Source of the DNA: Deinococcus sp045062605
GTDB taxonomy: Bacteria; Deinococcota; Deinococci; Deinococcales; Deinococcaceae
Assembly (NCBI RefSeq): GCF_045062605.1
Contig: NZ_JBJGDW010000011.1
Location: 1-64,000 of the forward strand
Length of the DNA: 64,000 bases
Direction: 5' to 3'
The position numbers were made by a program, and so were the translations under genes. Positions 40,555 through 50,701 of this stretch are shown piece after piece; position 1 is the first letter of the stretch, and the number at the start of each line of letters is the position of its first letter. Below the pieces are notes generated by a model. It saw only the letters and a list, made by a program, of their open reading frames with translations, was not told the origin of the DNA and searched no databases.

Positions 40555-42184
40555 CGGTTGCCAGTTCCGCGAAACCCGCTGTCCGCCGTCCCCTGGTCAA
40601 ACCGGACCGGACAGTCTGGCTGGTGCTGTTCTTCATCGTCACCTCCATCCTGCTACTGATCGCGCACGAACCCGACATCATGAAAAACCTGGGGCCGCTG
40701 GGCGACGTCCTTCGGAACAAGGTGGTGGAGGCGCTGGTTGTCTCGCTGTTCCTGGCGAACGTGCTGTTCGCCTACCTGTGGAAGGCCGCCAACTGGGCCA
40801 AGCTACTGGTAGGCATCGGTAGCCTGCTGTTCGTGCTGCCGCTGGCCGGACAGGCCGACACCAGCCTGCTGGACCTGAGCATCCAGATCATGATCTTCGC
40901 CGCGCTGGCGCTGGGCCTGAACATTGTGGTGGGGCTGGCGGGGCTGCTCGATCTGGGCTATGTGGCCTTCTTCGCGGTGGGCGCGTACACCTGGAGTATC
41001 TTCGGCAGCCCACGCTTCAGCGAAGTGCTGAAGTATTACGGCGCAAACGCGGGCAGCACCGGCAGCGGCACCCTGGTCATCGGGCTGGTGCTGACGGCGG
41101 TGGCGGCGGGCAGCATGCTGTACATCCGGGGGATGCATGGGCGCGTGGCCCCCACCCGCCTGAGCAACCTGAGCTTTCTGCTGGCGGGCTTCGGCCTGCT
41201 CTCGGGCATCATCCTGATCGGACGCTCAATCTTGGTGCTGGCCTCTGGGTCGGCAGAGGCGCTGGCCAACGGCATCAACCCCGGCTTCTTCTGGCTATTC
41301 CTGGCGCTGAGCGTCATGACCGCCGCCCTGGTGGGCGTGCTGATCGGGTTGCCGGTGCTGAAGCTGAAAGGCGATTACCTGGCGATCATCACGCTGGGTC
41401 TGGGCGAAGTGATCCGGGTGCTGGCCAACAACCTGGGCCTGTACACCGCAGGTTCGCAGGGCATCACCCCCATCGCCTCGGCGTCGGTGCCGTGGTTCAA
41501 CGCTCTGGCGGGGGCGCTGGGATTCCGGCCAGAACAGTACTACCTGCTGTTCCTGTACGTGCTGGTGCTGATCGTGATCGGCGTGATTCTGCTGGTCAAT
41601 GTGCGTCTCGACAACAGCCGCATCGGGCGCGCGTGGATCGCCATCCGTGATGACGAGATCGCGGCGCAGGCGATGGGCGTGCCCCTGATGCAGACCAAGC
41701 TGATCGCCTTTGCCACCGGGGCCAGCTTTGCCGGGGTGATGGGCATGATCTTCGCGGCCAAGCAGACCTTTATTAGCCCCGAGAGCTTTAACCTGCTGCA
41801 AAGCATCACGGTGCTGAGCATGGTGGTGCTGGGCGGCATGGGATCGTTCAGCGGCGTGATTCTGGGCGCGGCAGTGGTCACCCTGCTGAACCTGCGAATC
41901 TTGCCGGGTCTGGGCGAGGCCAGCGCCAACGTGTCCTGGATTCCGCAGGAGGTCAACCCGGCCAACTTCAACCGCTTCATCTTCGGCTCGATTCTGGTGG
42001 CGATGATGCTGCTGCGCCCCGAGGGGTTGCTGCCCAACGCACGCCGCACGCGTGAGCTGCACCACGAGGACGATCAGGAAGACGAGAGTGCCGACGGCAA
42101 CGCCAGTGGTCTGAAAGCAGGCGGGGACGTGTACAGCGCAGGACTGGCGACCACCAAAGAAGACGACAAGACCGGAGGCGACCG

Positions 42185-42188
<4 letters not shown>
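40551..42188 (+). CDS. livM: branched-chain amino acid ABC transporter permease LivM
   Basis: Second permease. An N-terminal ~110 residues with extra hydrophobic stretches precede the core: LNIVVGLAGLLDLGYVAFFAVGAYTW, LKLKGDYLAIITLGLGEVIRVL, GRAWIAIRDDEIAAQAMGV and VVLGGMGSFSGVILGA. A ~50-residue acidic tail follows (EDDQEDESADGN). At 545 residues it is longer than the usual ~350-430. It overlaps livH and livG by 4 bases each. Confidence 0.92.
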
Positions 42189-43029
<841 letters not shown>

Positions 43030-43033
<4 letters not shown>

Positions 43034-43812
43034 GCCATCTCAGCACCCACCTGACCACGGCACCCACACCCGCAGCGGCCCCCGACACCACGGGAACGCC
43101 CATGCTGGCCCTGACCGACATCCACTCGTACTACGACCACATTCACGCTCTCAAGGGGGTTACCCTGAACGCCTACGAGGGCGAGATCGTGGCCCTGATC
43201 GGCGGCAACGGCGCGGGCAAGACCACCACGCTGCGAACGGTGAGCGGCATGATGAAACCGCGCACCGGCACGCTGAGCTACCTGGGCGAGGACGTCGCCG
43301 GGAAACCCGCTCACCAGACCATGCAGATGGGCATGAGCCATGTGCCGGAAGGCCGCCGGATCTTTGCACAATTGACCGTCCGCGAGAATCTGGAGGTGGG
43401 CGCGTACACCATTACCGATAAAAAGTTGATCGAGGAGCGCGTGCAGGAGGGCTTTGCTTACTTTCCCCGCCTGAAGGAGCGCGAGAACCAGTTGGGCGGC
43501 ACCATGTCCGGCGGCGAGCAGCAGATGCTGGCCATCGCCCGCGCACTGATGGTCAACCCGCGCCTGCTGCTGCTGGACGAGCCGAGCATGGGCCTGTCGC
43601 CGCTGTTCGTGGAGGCGATCTTCGACATCATCGTCAAGCTGAACAAGGAACACAACACCACCGTGCTGCTGGTGGAACAGAACGCCAACATGGCCCTGGC
43701 GATTGCCCACCGCGCCTACGTGCTGCAAACCGGTGAGATGAAGCTGAGTGGCAAGGCCAGCGACATCGCCAAGGACGAGAGCGTGCGTAAGGCGTACCTG
43801 GGCGACGAGTAG
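43030..43812 (+). CDS. livF: branched-chain amino acid ABC transporter ATPase LivF
   Basis: Second ATPase of the heterodimer. Walker A GGNGAGKTTTLRTVSGM; MGMSHVPEGRRIFAQLTVRENL; signature MSGGEQQMLAIARAL; Walker B LLLLDEPSMGLSP; switch LVEQNANMALAIAHRAYVLQTG. About 25 residues precede the usual start. It ends the operon, with a terminator 33 bases on. Confidence 0.95.
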
Positions 43813-43844
43813 GTCGATGGTTGAAAGTTGATGGTTGATGAAAC

Positions 43845-43877
43845 AAGGCCGGGGCGAACGCTCCGGCCTTTGCTTTT
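43845..43877 (+). terminator. liv operon terminator
   Basis: AAGGCCGGGGCG at 43845-43856 pairs with CGCTCCGGCCTT at 43859-43870 (one mismatch; the real loop is a little larger), followed by TGCTTTT. Just before it, GATGGTTGA-type short repeats (43815-43840) resemble those inside mnmC. Confidence 0.8.
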
Positions 43878-43913
43878 GCGTCAAATCTCCAAGTCATCCT
43901 CAACACCAGCCGT

Positions 43914-43919
43914 TACTCT
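43914..43919 (+). promoter_or_regulatory. -10 box of the AttH-like gene (leaderless)
   Basis: TACTCT ends 6 nt before ATG 43926. Confidence 0.5.
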
Positions 43920-43925
43920 GACAAC

Positions 43926-44945
43926 ATGCACAACCTACGTCTCGCCGCCGCCCTGATCACGGGCAGTCTGCTGTTCACCGCCTGCGTGCCTGCGCCGATG
44001 GCCTTCGATCCGGCGGACATGCCAGCGGCGGGCGATCTGGGGGCCAGAAATGCCGCAACCGAGTGGTGGTACGTGTCCGGCGTGCTGCCCGACTCCGGGC
44101 TGGCCTTTCACTGGGCACAGTTCAAGGTGAATTACAGAGGGCTGCCGTACCACGCCTCGCACATCGCCATCACGGACTTGAAGAACAACAAACTGTATTT
44201 CATGGAGAATGGCGATCAAAAGGCCACCTTCGGCTTCCCGCCCCTGAGTCTGTCGCAGGGCGACTGGAAACTGGTACAGGAGGTCGGGAACAACGGCCCC
44301 TTCAAGCTGACGGCTGGCCCGCTGAACCTGACACTGACCCCGGCCAAGAATGCCGTTGTCCACCCGCCTGGCTACTCCGGCACTGCCGAGACGGGCCGCA
44401 TGTACTACCAGAGTGTCACGCGGCTGGACGTGGGAGGCACAGTCAAGGTGGGCGAGGAAACCCGGCAGGCGGGCGGTCAGGCGTGGCTAGACCACCAGTG
44501 GGGCGATCAAATGCCCGGCGCGGCAGTCAAATGGGACTGGTTCGGCCTGCATCTCTCGGACGGCTCGGATCTGATGCTGTACCGGGTCAGGAACGCCAGA
44601 GATGAAGTGGTGCAGGTGGCCGCCTCGCTGGTCAGCCGTGGGGGCGTGGCGCGTGAAGTGAAAGACGTGACCATGACGCCGGGCCGCGTGTGGAAGAGTC
44701 CCAGCGGGCGCGACTACACCCTGAGCTGGCAGGTGCGCGGCGAGAATCTGGCACTGGACCTTAATCCCCTGCGCGACGATCAGGAACTGCTGAGCAAGAC
44801 GACTTCTGTGGCGTACTGGGAAGGGCCGGTGAGCGGCACGGGCACGCTGAACGGGCAGGCCATCACCGCATCGGGCATGGGCGAATTCGTGGGCGGCGTG
44901 CTGACCAAAGACGGGGGCGGGATGTTTACCATTCCAGCCAAATAG
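43926..44945 (+). CDS. AttH/CrtC-fold lipoprotein (predicted secreted hydrolase)
   Basis: Two-domain lipocalin-like protein related to carotenoid 1,2-hydratase and AttH. Signal with lipobox LLFTAC (Cys20). Family landmarks: ATEWWYVSGVL, FHWAQFKVNY, HASHIAITDLKNNKLYFME, TGRMYYQSVTRLDVGG, GGQAWLDHQWGDQ and KWDWFGLHLSDGSDLMLYRVR. Length 339. The EWWY and LDHQWG segments hold the expected active-site residues. Carotenoid hydration is possible, but the outside-facing lipoprotein form suggests another lipid substrate. Confidence 0.8.
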   Translation: MHNLRLAAALITGSLLFTACVPAPMAFDPADMPAAGDLGARNAATEWWYVSGVLPDSGLAFHWAQFKVNYRGLPYHASHIAITDLKNNKLYFMENGDQKATFGFPPLSLSQGDWKLVQEVGNNGPFKLTAGPLNLTLTPAKNAVVHPPGYSGTAETGRMYYQSVTRLDVGGTVKVGEETRQAGGQAWLDHQWGDQMPGAAVKWDWFGLHLSDGSDLMLYRVRNARDEVVQVAASLVSRGGVAREVKDVTMTPGRVWKSPSGRDYTLSWQVRGENLALDLNPLRDDQELLSKTTSVAYWEGPVSGTGTLNGQAITASGMGEFVGGVLTKDGGGMFTIPAK

Positions 44946-44961
44946 CGCGGCGCAGCGGCCA

Positions 44962-45534
44962 TCACCGCCGAAGTTGGGCCAGGGACCGGAACGCCAGCAG
45001 CAGAACACCCAGCCACAGGATCACGGCGCAGCCCAGGCCCAGCACGGGCGTCCTCAGCTCGGCGGACAGCAGCAGGGACACGCCGCCCAGCAGGCAGAAG
45101 GCCCCGGCGACCCAGGCGAAGATGCCGTTGCGGAACGCCGAGACGAGACCCAGAAAATGCAGGCCCACGATGATCACGATGACGGACATGATGGCGTCCT
45201 CCCGGTCACTGGCAGTCAGCAATCTGGCGGCCACGGGAAAGGCCACGAGCATGGCGATCAGCGAAATTCGGTAGGCGGGGGTCATGAATGGATTGGGCGG
45301 CGTAGCGCCAGTGCCTGACGGGGCCGGAGCGTGGGCTGCCTCGCGGCTGAATTTCAGGGCCAGAAACGCCAGAACCCCGCTGATCAGAACCACCACTGCC
45401 AGCGCCAGGAATCGCCAGCCACCCGTCAGGGCCAGACTGCCGTTCAGGCCCCAGACCAGTGCGAAAACTGCGCTGATCGAAATGGACGCTGCCGCACCGC
45501 GAAGGTGGACTGAGGTCAGGGGTGTCATAGACAT
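44962..45534 (-). CDS. membrane protein of unknown function
   Basis: 190 residues with about six hydrophobic segments: GAAASISISAVFALVWGLNG, WRFLALAVVVLISGVLAFLAL, ISLIAMLVAFPVAARLL, SVIVIIVGLHFLGLVSAF, FAWVAGAFCLLGGVSLLL, VLGLGCAVILWLGVLLLAF. ATG 45534 is favoured because TAACGT lies 8 nt before it; an upstream ATG at 45597 would add 21 residues. Family not recognised. It converges with the AttH-like gene. Confidence 0.72.
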   Translation of the reverse strand: MSMTPLTSVHLRGAAASISISAVFALVWGLNGSLALTGGWRFLALAVVVLISGVLAFLALKFSREAAHAPAPSGTGATPPNPFMTPAYRISLIAMLVAFPVAARLLTASDREDAIMSVIVIIVGLHFLGLVSAFRNGIFAWVAGAFCLLGGVSLLLSAELRTPVLGLGCAVILWLGVLLLAFRSLAQLRR

Positions 45535-45542
45535 GGTGTGCC

Positions 45543-45548
45543 ACGTTA
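45543..45548 (-). promoter_or_regulatory. -10 box of the 45534 membrane protein gene
   Basis: TAACGT on the minus strand, 8 nt before the ATG; used to choose the start. Confidence 0.35.
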
Positions 45549-45682
45549 CCAAGTCCTGGCTGTGCCTGACGAGTTGCTCAGCGAGGCGAAACTTCATTAA
45601 GTCTGACGCTCCCGCCCGAACAGACTCGCGAGGAGGCCAGTTGCCGACAATGAAACCCTGAAATCAAATCACCCTGCGACCT

Positions 45683-46309
45683 CTACGCCTTCTTCCCCAC
45701 CCCGAACAGGCCAAGGCCCCAGCCCATCGCCGGACCCACCGTCAGGGCAAAGACCAGCGTGCCCCAGCCCAGCGGCCCGCCCAGCGCCCAGCCGACGAGC
45801 AGCACCACCACTTCTACCGCACTGCGGATACGCGGCACGGGCCAGCCGCTTAGGCGGTTCAGCGCCAGCGTCAGGCCGTCGCGCGGGCCAGCGCCCAGCC
45901 CCGCCGCCACGTAGGCCCCGGTGGCAAAGCCCAGCAGCCCCACACCTACCAGAAATTGCACCCAGCGCCAGCCCAACGCCACGGGGTTGGGAATTAATGG
46001 GGCCAGCAGGTCCAGAAAGACGCCGATCAACACCACGTTCAGCACGGTGCCCAGGCCGATGCGCTCCTTCAGACGCAGGGCCGTGAAGGCCACGATCACC
46101 GCCCCAGTCAGGATGCTGACCATACCCACCGTTAACGGCAGGTGCCGGGTCACGCCGACGTGCAGGACTTCCCAGGGGGCGGTTCCCACGTTGGCATCGA
46201 GCATCATGCGCAGACTCAGGCCGTACAGAAAAAGGCCCGTGAGGAGCAGGACAAAGCGGGCCAGCCGCGAGGGACGAACCAGCCGGGCCAGCGGTGCGGA
46301 GGCCGTCAC
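45683..46309 (-). CDS. YczE/YitT-like integral membrane protein
   Basis: 208 residues, five to six helices. FVLLLTGLFLYGLSLRMMLDANVGTAPWEVLHVGV at the N-terminus, VGMVSILTGAVIVAF, ATGAYVAAGLGAGPRDGLTLAL and RIRSAVEVVVLLVGWALGG are the family pattern. Physiological role unknown. GTG start; TAAAGT lies 4 nt before it. Confidence 0.8.
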   Translation of the reverse strand: MTASAPLARLVRPSRLARFVLLLTGLFLYGLSLRMMLDANVGTAPWEVLHVGVTRHLPLTVGMVSILTGAVIVAFTALRLKERIGLGTVLNVVLIGVFLDLLAPLIPNPVALGWRWVQFLVGVGLLGFATGAYVAAGLGAGPRDGLTLALNRLSGWPVPRIRSAVEVVVLLVGWALGGPLGWGTLVFALTVGPAMGWGLGLFGVGKKA

Positions 46310-46334
46310 CCGAACTTTAACTGGCGCAGACCAT

Positions 46335-46916
46335 TCAGCGGGCGCGTAACGTCGCCTGGTTTCCAGCAGTATCGATCACCGTGATATCCGCCCAGATACC
46401 GGTGGTCTCAGCGAAAAACTCCACGCGGGGGCCGGGGGTGATGTTCAGGCGGTTGCCATCCACCAGCACCTGCGTCACCCCGCTATTGTCTCCGGCCACG
46501 CCCGATACCCGGATGGCGTTGCCGCTCTTCTCAAAGCGCGTAACCTGAATGGTGGGTTTGACCGTGTCCACGCTGATCGGCAGCACCAGCACCCCCACGT
46601 TTCCAGCAGCATCGAACGCTTTGATGGTGTATTTGCCCTGCGTGCCCTCGATCAGGGTCTTGAACTGAAAACGCGCCAGCTTGCGGCTGCCCGGCAGAAT
46701 GGGAATTGGTTTCCCATCCACGGTGATCTGCGTGACTCCAATATCGTCGAGCGCGTAGCCGTCCACCAGAAACGACTTCTCGCGGGCGACCCCCACCGTA
46801 CTGCTGATGCTGATGCGCGGCTTGAAGGTATCGGTGGTGCGGGCACAGCCGCTCAGTAGCAACAGCCCCAGCACGGGCAGGACCGCCACGGCAGGCGGGG
46901 AAAACGGACGGCGCAT
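46335..46916 (-). CDS. putative lipoprotein with two Ig-like domains
   Basis: Signal with lipobox LLLLSGC (Cys24), then two similar beta units. FLVDGYALDDIGVTQITVDGKPI...IKAFDAAGNVGV is repeated as IRVSGVAGDNSGVTQVLVDGNRL...VIDTAGNQATL, so the protein is an internal duplication. This pattern resembles bacterial Ig-like adhesive or cell-wall domains. Length 193. Function unknown. Confidence 0.75.
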   Translation of the reverse strand: MRRPFSPPAVAVLPVLGLLLLSGCARTTDTFKPRISISSTVGVAREKSFLVDGYALDDIGVTQITVDGKPIPILPGSRKLARFQFKTLIEGTQGKYTIKAFDAAGNVGVLVLPISVDTVKPTIQVTRFEKSGNAIRVSGVAGDNSGVTQVLVDGNRLNITPGPRVEFFAETTGIWADITVIDTAGNQATLRAR

Positions 46917-46923
46917 GGCCCGG

Positions 46924-46929
46924 AGTATA
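46924..46929 (-). promoter_or_regulatory. -10 box of the Ig-like lipoprotein gene (leaderless)
   Basis: TATACT on the minus strand ends 7 nt before ATG 46916. Confidence 0.55.
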
Positions 46930-47023
46930 GCGGGTGGGTCAAGCAGAAAATGCGCTGTGGATGATGGCGAATGGAGAACACGCCGAACAGCAGGCGCGGC
47001 AGAGACTCAATCTGTTCCCCGGA

Positions 47024-47063
47024 ACCCAAAAAGTGGACACCAGGAAAGTGGAACCCAGGAAAA
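47024..47063 (+). repeat. 14/15-bp tandem repeat upstream of hisZ
   Basis: ACCCAAAAAGTGGA, CACCAGGAAAGTGGA and the start of a third unit ACCCAGGAAAA follow each other, ending ~48 bases before the hisZ -10 box. Confidence 0.55.
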
Positions 47064-47110
47064 CAGCATCCCTACTCTCCCCTGTCGGCCCATCCCAGCC
47101 GCCCAGCCCC

Positions 47111-47116
47111 TACAAT
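47111..47116 (+). promoter_or_regulatory. -10 box of hisZG, overlapping a false ATG
   Basis: TACAAT ends 7 nt before GTG 47124. ATG 47115 lies inside the box and so is unlikely to be the start. Confidence 0.5.
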
Positions 47117-47123
47117 GCCTCCC

Positions 47124-48272
47124 GTGAGTTCGCCTGCCCGCCCCCTGTCTCCGCCCCCGTCCGCCTCCATTCCCGAGGGCACGCGTGACGTGCTGCCACC
47201 CGAATGGGAACAGCGCGAGGCCCTGCGCGTGCGGCTGTCGCAGTTGTTTGGAAGCTGGGGCTACCGGGGTGTGGAGGTTCCGGCGCTGGAATACGCCGAC
47301 GCCCGCCATCCGCAGGACGCCCGCGCCTTCAAACTGATCGATTCGGGCGGTCAGGTGCTGGCGCTGCGCAGCGAGTTCACCACCGCGATTGGCCGGATGG
47401 TGCGCTCACGCTTTGCGGCTGGCCCGTTTCCGCTGCGGCTGCATTACAGCGGGCGGCTGTGGCTGCGCGCCCTGACCAGTGAGCTGGGCCGCCTGCGCGA
47501 GTTCGGGCAGACCGGGGTGGAGCTGATCGGTATCGAGGGCGCACGCGCCGACGCCGAGCTGTTGCATCTGGCGGCGGCAGCGCTGAAAACGGTGGGCGTG
47601 AGCGCCGAGCTGGAAGTCGGCTTTCCCGGTTTCGTGGACGCCGTGCTAGAAGACGCGGCCCTGCACGGCCCCGCCCGCGAGGCGCTGCACGGCGCGGTGG
47701 ACCGCAAGAGCGGCGCGGACATCGATCTGCTCTCAGGTCAGCACGGCCTGTCGGGCGAGGTCACACGCACCCTGCACGCCCTGACCGATCTGTACGGCGG
47801 CCCGGAAGTGCTAGACGCTGCCTCAAGGCTGGCGCGAGGTACGCGGGCGCGGGCAGCGGTGGCCCACTTGCGTGAAGTCTCGGCGCTGTACGACGGCCCG
47901 CTGCTGTATGACCTGGGAGCCAGCCGCCGCTACGATTACTACACCGGCCTGACCTTCCGGGCCTACGCGGCGGGGCTGAATCAGCCGGTGCTGGGCGGGG
48001 GCCGCTATACGCTGGACGGTGGGTTACCCGGCGCTGGATTTGCGGTGGGCCTGGAACGCCTGCTGCGCGCCGCCGCGCCGCAGTTGCCCCCCCAGCCGGA
48101 GGTGGTGCTGGCGCTGGACGCCGCCGGGGCCGTTACAGCACGCAACGCTGGTCTGTGCGCCGAACTGGCCTGGACCGACGATCTGAATGAGTTGCGGCGC
48201 TATTCGGCAGAACGCGGCATTCGCCGCTGGGCACACGGATCAGAGTTGCTTGATGCGGAGGTGTACCCATGA
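47124..48272 (+). CDS. hisZ: ATP phosphoribosyltransferase regulatory subunit HisZ
   Basis: Catalytically dead paralogue of histidyl-tRNA synthetase that forms a hetero-octamer with short HisG. IPEGTRDVLPPEWEQREALRVRL is the HisRS-like opening; ALRSEFTTAIGRMVRSR, LRLHYSGRLWL, GLTFRAYAAG and LGGGRYTLDGG correspond to HisRS motifs 2 and 3. It lacks the anticodon-binding domain and has 382 residues. GTG 47124 is chosen by the -10 box. HisG overlaps by ATGA. Confidence 0.9.
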   Translation: MSSPARPLSPPPSASIPEGTRDVLPPEWEQREALRVRLSQLFGSWGYRGVEVPALEYADARHPQDARAFKLIDSGGQVLALRSEFTTAIGRMVRSRFAAGPFPLRLHYSGRLWLRALTSELGRLREFGQTGVELIGIEGARADAELLHLAAAALKTVGVSAELEVGFPGFVDAVLEDAALHGPAREALHGAVDRKSGADIDLLSGQHGLSGEVTRTLHALTDLYGGPEVLDAASRLARGTRARAAVAHLREVSALYDGPLLYDLGASRRYDYYTGLTFRAYAAGLNQPVLGGGRYTLDGGLPGAGFAVGLERLLRAAAPQLPPQPEVVLALDAAGAVTARNAGLCAELAWTDDLNELRRYSAERGIRRWAHGSELLDAEVYP

Positions 48273-48910
48273 CCCCCGCCCCCCTGCACGCCCCTGATCA
48301 CCTGACGCTGGCGCTGCCCAAGGGCCGGATTCTGGAAGAGGCCATCGCGCTGCTATCCAGGGCAGGTCTTCCGCTGAGCCTGCCGGAAAAGTCGCGCGCC
48401 CTGCGCCATGAATTCCCCGGCGTGACCGTGCTGGAACTGCGAAATCAGGACGTGCCGGTCTATGTCGATCTGGGCGTGGCCGACGCCGGAATCGTGGGCA
48501 AGGACGTGCTGACCGAGTCCGGACGCGAGGTTTACGAACCCGTCGATCTGCGCTTCGCCGCGTGCCGCCTGTCGCTGATCCGTGAGGTGGGGGCCACTGC
48601 GCCCCTGGTGCGGGTGGGTACCAAATACCCGCGCATCGCCCGCGCTTACCTGAACGCGCGCGGCATTCCTGCCGAGGTGGTCAAGCTGGGCGGCAACATC
48701 GAACTGGCCGCCCTGACCGGACTGGCCGAGGCCGTGATCGATCTGGTGCAGACCGGCAGCACGTTGCAGGCCAACAATCTGGAGGAACAGGACGTGCTGT
48801 TCGAGTCCAGCGCCCGCCTAATCGTCAACCGCGCGGCCCTGAAGCTGCGGCGGGGGCGGCTGCGGCCCCTGATCGAGCGGCTGCGTGAAATCGTGGGCGA
48901 GGAAGCTTGA
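48269..48910 (+). CDS. hisG: ATP phosphoribosyltransferase catalytic subunit, short form HisG
   Basis: First step of histidine biosynthesis: ATP plus PRPP to phosphoribosyl-ATP. LTLALPKGRILEEAIALL opens it; ELRNQDVPVYVDLGVADAGIVGKDVL, VRVGTKYPRIARAYL and the PRPP-binding region with VIDLVQTGSTLQANNL are diagnostic. Length 213 lacks the C-terminal regulatory domain, in keeping with a HisZ partner. No other his gene is nearby. Confidence 0.95.
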   Translation: MTPAPLHAPDHLTLALPKGRILEEAIALLSRAGLPLSLPEKSRALRHEFPGVTVLELRNQDVPVYVDLGVADAGIVGKDVLTESGREVYEPVDLRFAACRLSLIREVGATAPLVRVGTKYPRIARAYLNARGIPAEVVKLGGNIELAALTGLAEAVIDLVQTGSTLQANNLEEQDVLFESSARLIVNRAALKLRRGRLRPLIERLREIVGEEA

Positions 48911-48961
48911 ATCAGGAATAGGAACGGCTCAGCCGGGGATATCAGTGTCTGTCAGGACGCC

Positions 48962-49430
48962 CTACGAGTCGAAACTGGCCTGAATAGCGTGGCCCGCGAA
49001 GACCTCCTCGTTGTCGTCGTAATAACCGGTCAGGTCCCCGTGCTACTCGATTGTAATGGCATCCAGCCGCAGCAGATTAAAAAAGGTATCCGCCGTCAGC
49101 GGCGTTTCGCCCTGTTCGTCTCCCCTGCAGGCCCACCAGTCCTGGGCAGGCTCCAGCATGAAGGCCGCCACCTCGCGTCTGGTTTCCTCCTCACGGGCCA
49201 GAAAAAGCTAGGACGCGCCCGCCTGCGGCCACCAGACAGGCAGAGGGAGAGATCGCAGGCGCTTCGTCTTCCTCGCGGCTTACCGTCACTTCCGCATCGC
49301 CCCCCTGAACCCTGGCCTCCCAGGAAGCCCACTCGATCTCCCTGTAGGGACCGTCTACCGGGCCACCAGAGGAACGGTCAAACAGAAGGTCCCCAGTCCC
49401 AGAACTTCCACGGTTTCGGAAGAGTTTCCT
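48962..49430 (-). pseudogene. degraded DUF2262-like protein gene
   Basis: Reading the minus strand through several frames rebuilds one protein. ETVEVLGLGTF is followed (frameshift) by FDRSSGGPVDGPYREIEWASWEA and VQGGDAEVTVSREEDEAP, then (frameshift near 49200) EEETRREVAAFMLEPAQDWW and TADTFFNLLRLDAITIE. A stop (TAG at 49043-49045) follows, and then GDLTGYYDDNEEVFAGHAIQASFDS, closing at TAG 48962-48964. The final block is the recognisable DUF2262-like part. At least two shifts and one nonsense codon, so it is dead. It starts right behind patB. Confidence 0.7.
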
Positions 49431-49437
49431 TCACCCT

Positions 49438-50625
49438 TCACTGCGCCGCGTTCAGCGCCCGCCGCATCCGCTCCAGCGCATCGGTCAGGATTTCGCGGCT
49501 GGTGGCAAAATTTAATCGGATAAAGCCCTGGGTCTGCGGCTTGAATTCCTCGGGTGCAAAGGTGGGGCCGTCGTGCAGGGCGACTCTCGCTTCCTCCAAC
49601 AGAAATTTCTGGATGTCATCAGCGTGCGGGCAGTCGCGCAGGTCCAGCCACGCCAGATAGGTACTCTCCACCGGATGAAACTTGACAGCGGGCAGGTGCT
49701 GGCGCAGGTAGTCGCTCAGGAAATCGCGGTTGGCGCGCAGGTAAGCCACCGTATCGGCCAGCCAGGGGCCGCCGTCACGCAGGGCAGCCTGCCACATGGT
49801 CACGCTCAGGGCACCCTCGTGGCCCATCAGGCCCCCGGCGGCGGCACGAACCCTTTTGACGAGTTCGGCGTCGTGGCCGATCATCACGCCGATGCCCAGG
49901 CCAGCGGTGTTGAACGCCTTGCACGGCCCGGTCACGGTGATGGTGCGGCCCTGAACGCGTCCATCGGCGGCGAAGGACTCGAACGCGCCGTCTGTAAAAC
50001 GCAGATCGGCGTGCAATTCGTCGCTCAACACGTACAGATCATGCCTCACGGCCAGATCGCGCAGCCGCTCCAGCTCGTCATGGGTCCAGACGCGCCCGGT
50101 GGGATTGTGGGGGTGGCACAGCAGCATCAGCTTCGTGCCTTTCGCGGCGGCCTCCATACCTTCCCAGTCAATCTGATACCCGTCGGGGCTGTCCAGCAGA
50201 GGGACAGCAGACACCTCGCGCCCCTGACCGGTGATGCTCAGGTGGAAGGGGTGGTAGATGGGCGTCATAGTCAGCACCTTCTCGCCGGGTTTCGTCAGCG
50301 CCGCCACCGTCGCGTAGATGCCCGGCACCACGCCCGGCAGCATGGCAATGCCGCCTTCGGGCAGGTCTTTCAGGCCGTGCGTGTCCAGCTTGGCGCGCAG
50401 CAGGCCGTCCAGCACCTTATCGCCCATCAGTTGGTGGTAGCCCAGACCGTGGTTCATGCGCTCACGCAGGGCAGACAGGATCGCGGGGGCCACCGGGAAA
50501 TCCATGTCAGCGATCCACATGGGGATCACGTCACCGCCGTACAGCGTCCATTTCAGCGAATCCGGGTGACGCAGCTCCAAAGCGCTGAGGGTGGGGTAGG
50601 CGGGCGGATTTTGCGTCTGGGTCAT
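49438..50625 (-). CDS. patB: PatB/MalY-type PLP-dependent C-S lyase
   Basis: Aminotransferase-fold cystathionine beta-lyase (Cys/cystathionine to pyruvate, ammonia and thiol). MWIADMDFPVAPAILSALRERMNHGLGYHQL is the PatB/MalY opening. LPGVVPGIYATVAALTKPGEKVL, PIYHPFHLSI, LLCHPHNPTGRVWTHDEL, LSDELHADLRF and Schiff-base TGPCKAFNTAGLGIGVMIG follow. Length 395 is standard. It may serve methionine metabolism or have a MalY-like role. Confidence 0.9.
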   Translation of the reverse strand: MTQTQNPPAYPTLSALELRHPDSLKWTLYGGDVIPMWIADMDFPVAPAILSALRERMNHGLGYHQLMGDKVLDGLLRAKLDTHGLKDLPEGGIAMLPGVVPGIYATVAALTKPGEKVLTMTPIYHPFHLSITGQGREVSAVPLLDSPDGYQIDWEGMEAAAKGTKLMLLCHPHNPTGRVWTHDELERLRDLAVRHDLYVLSDELHADLRFTDGAFESFAADGRVQGRTITVTGPCKAFNTAGLGIGVMIGHDAELVKRVRAAAGGLMGHEGALSVTMWQAALRDGGPWLADTVAYLRANRDFLSDYLRQHLPAVKFHPVESTYLAWLDLRDCPHADDIQKFLLEEARVALHDGPTFAPEEFKPQTQGFIRLNFATSREILTDALERMRRALNAAQ

Positions 50626-50632
50626 GGGGGCA

Positions 50633-50638
50633 AGGATA
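50633..50638 (-). promoter_or_regulatory. -10 box of patB (leaderless)
   Basis: TATCCT on the minus strand ends 7 nt before ATG 50625. Confidence 0.5.
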
Positions 50639-50701
50639 CGCCGTGGCGGGGGTTAGGGAGGAATCTGACCGCCAGTGGTTTCTGGCACGCTCCTACGGCT
50701 T

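Noticed and set aside
48989..49660. A 223-codon plus-strand frame between hisG and patB
   Set aside because: It is antisense to the reconstructed pseudogene and runs into patB; its sequence is Arg/Pro/Gln-rich without structure.
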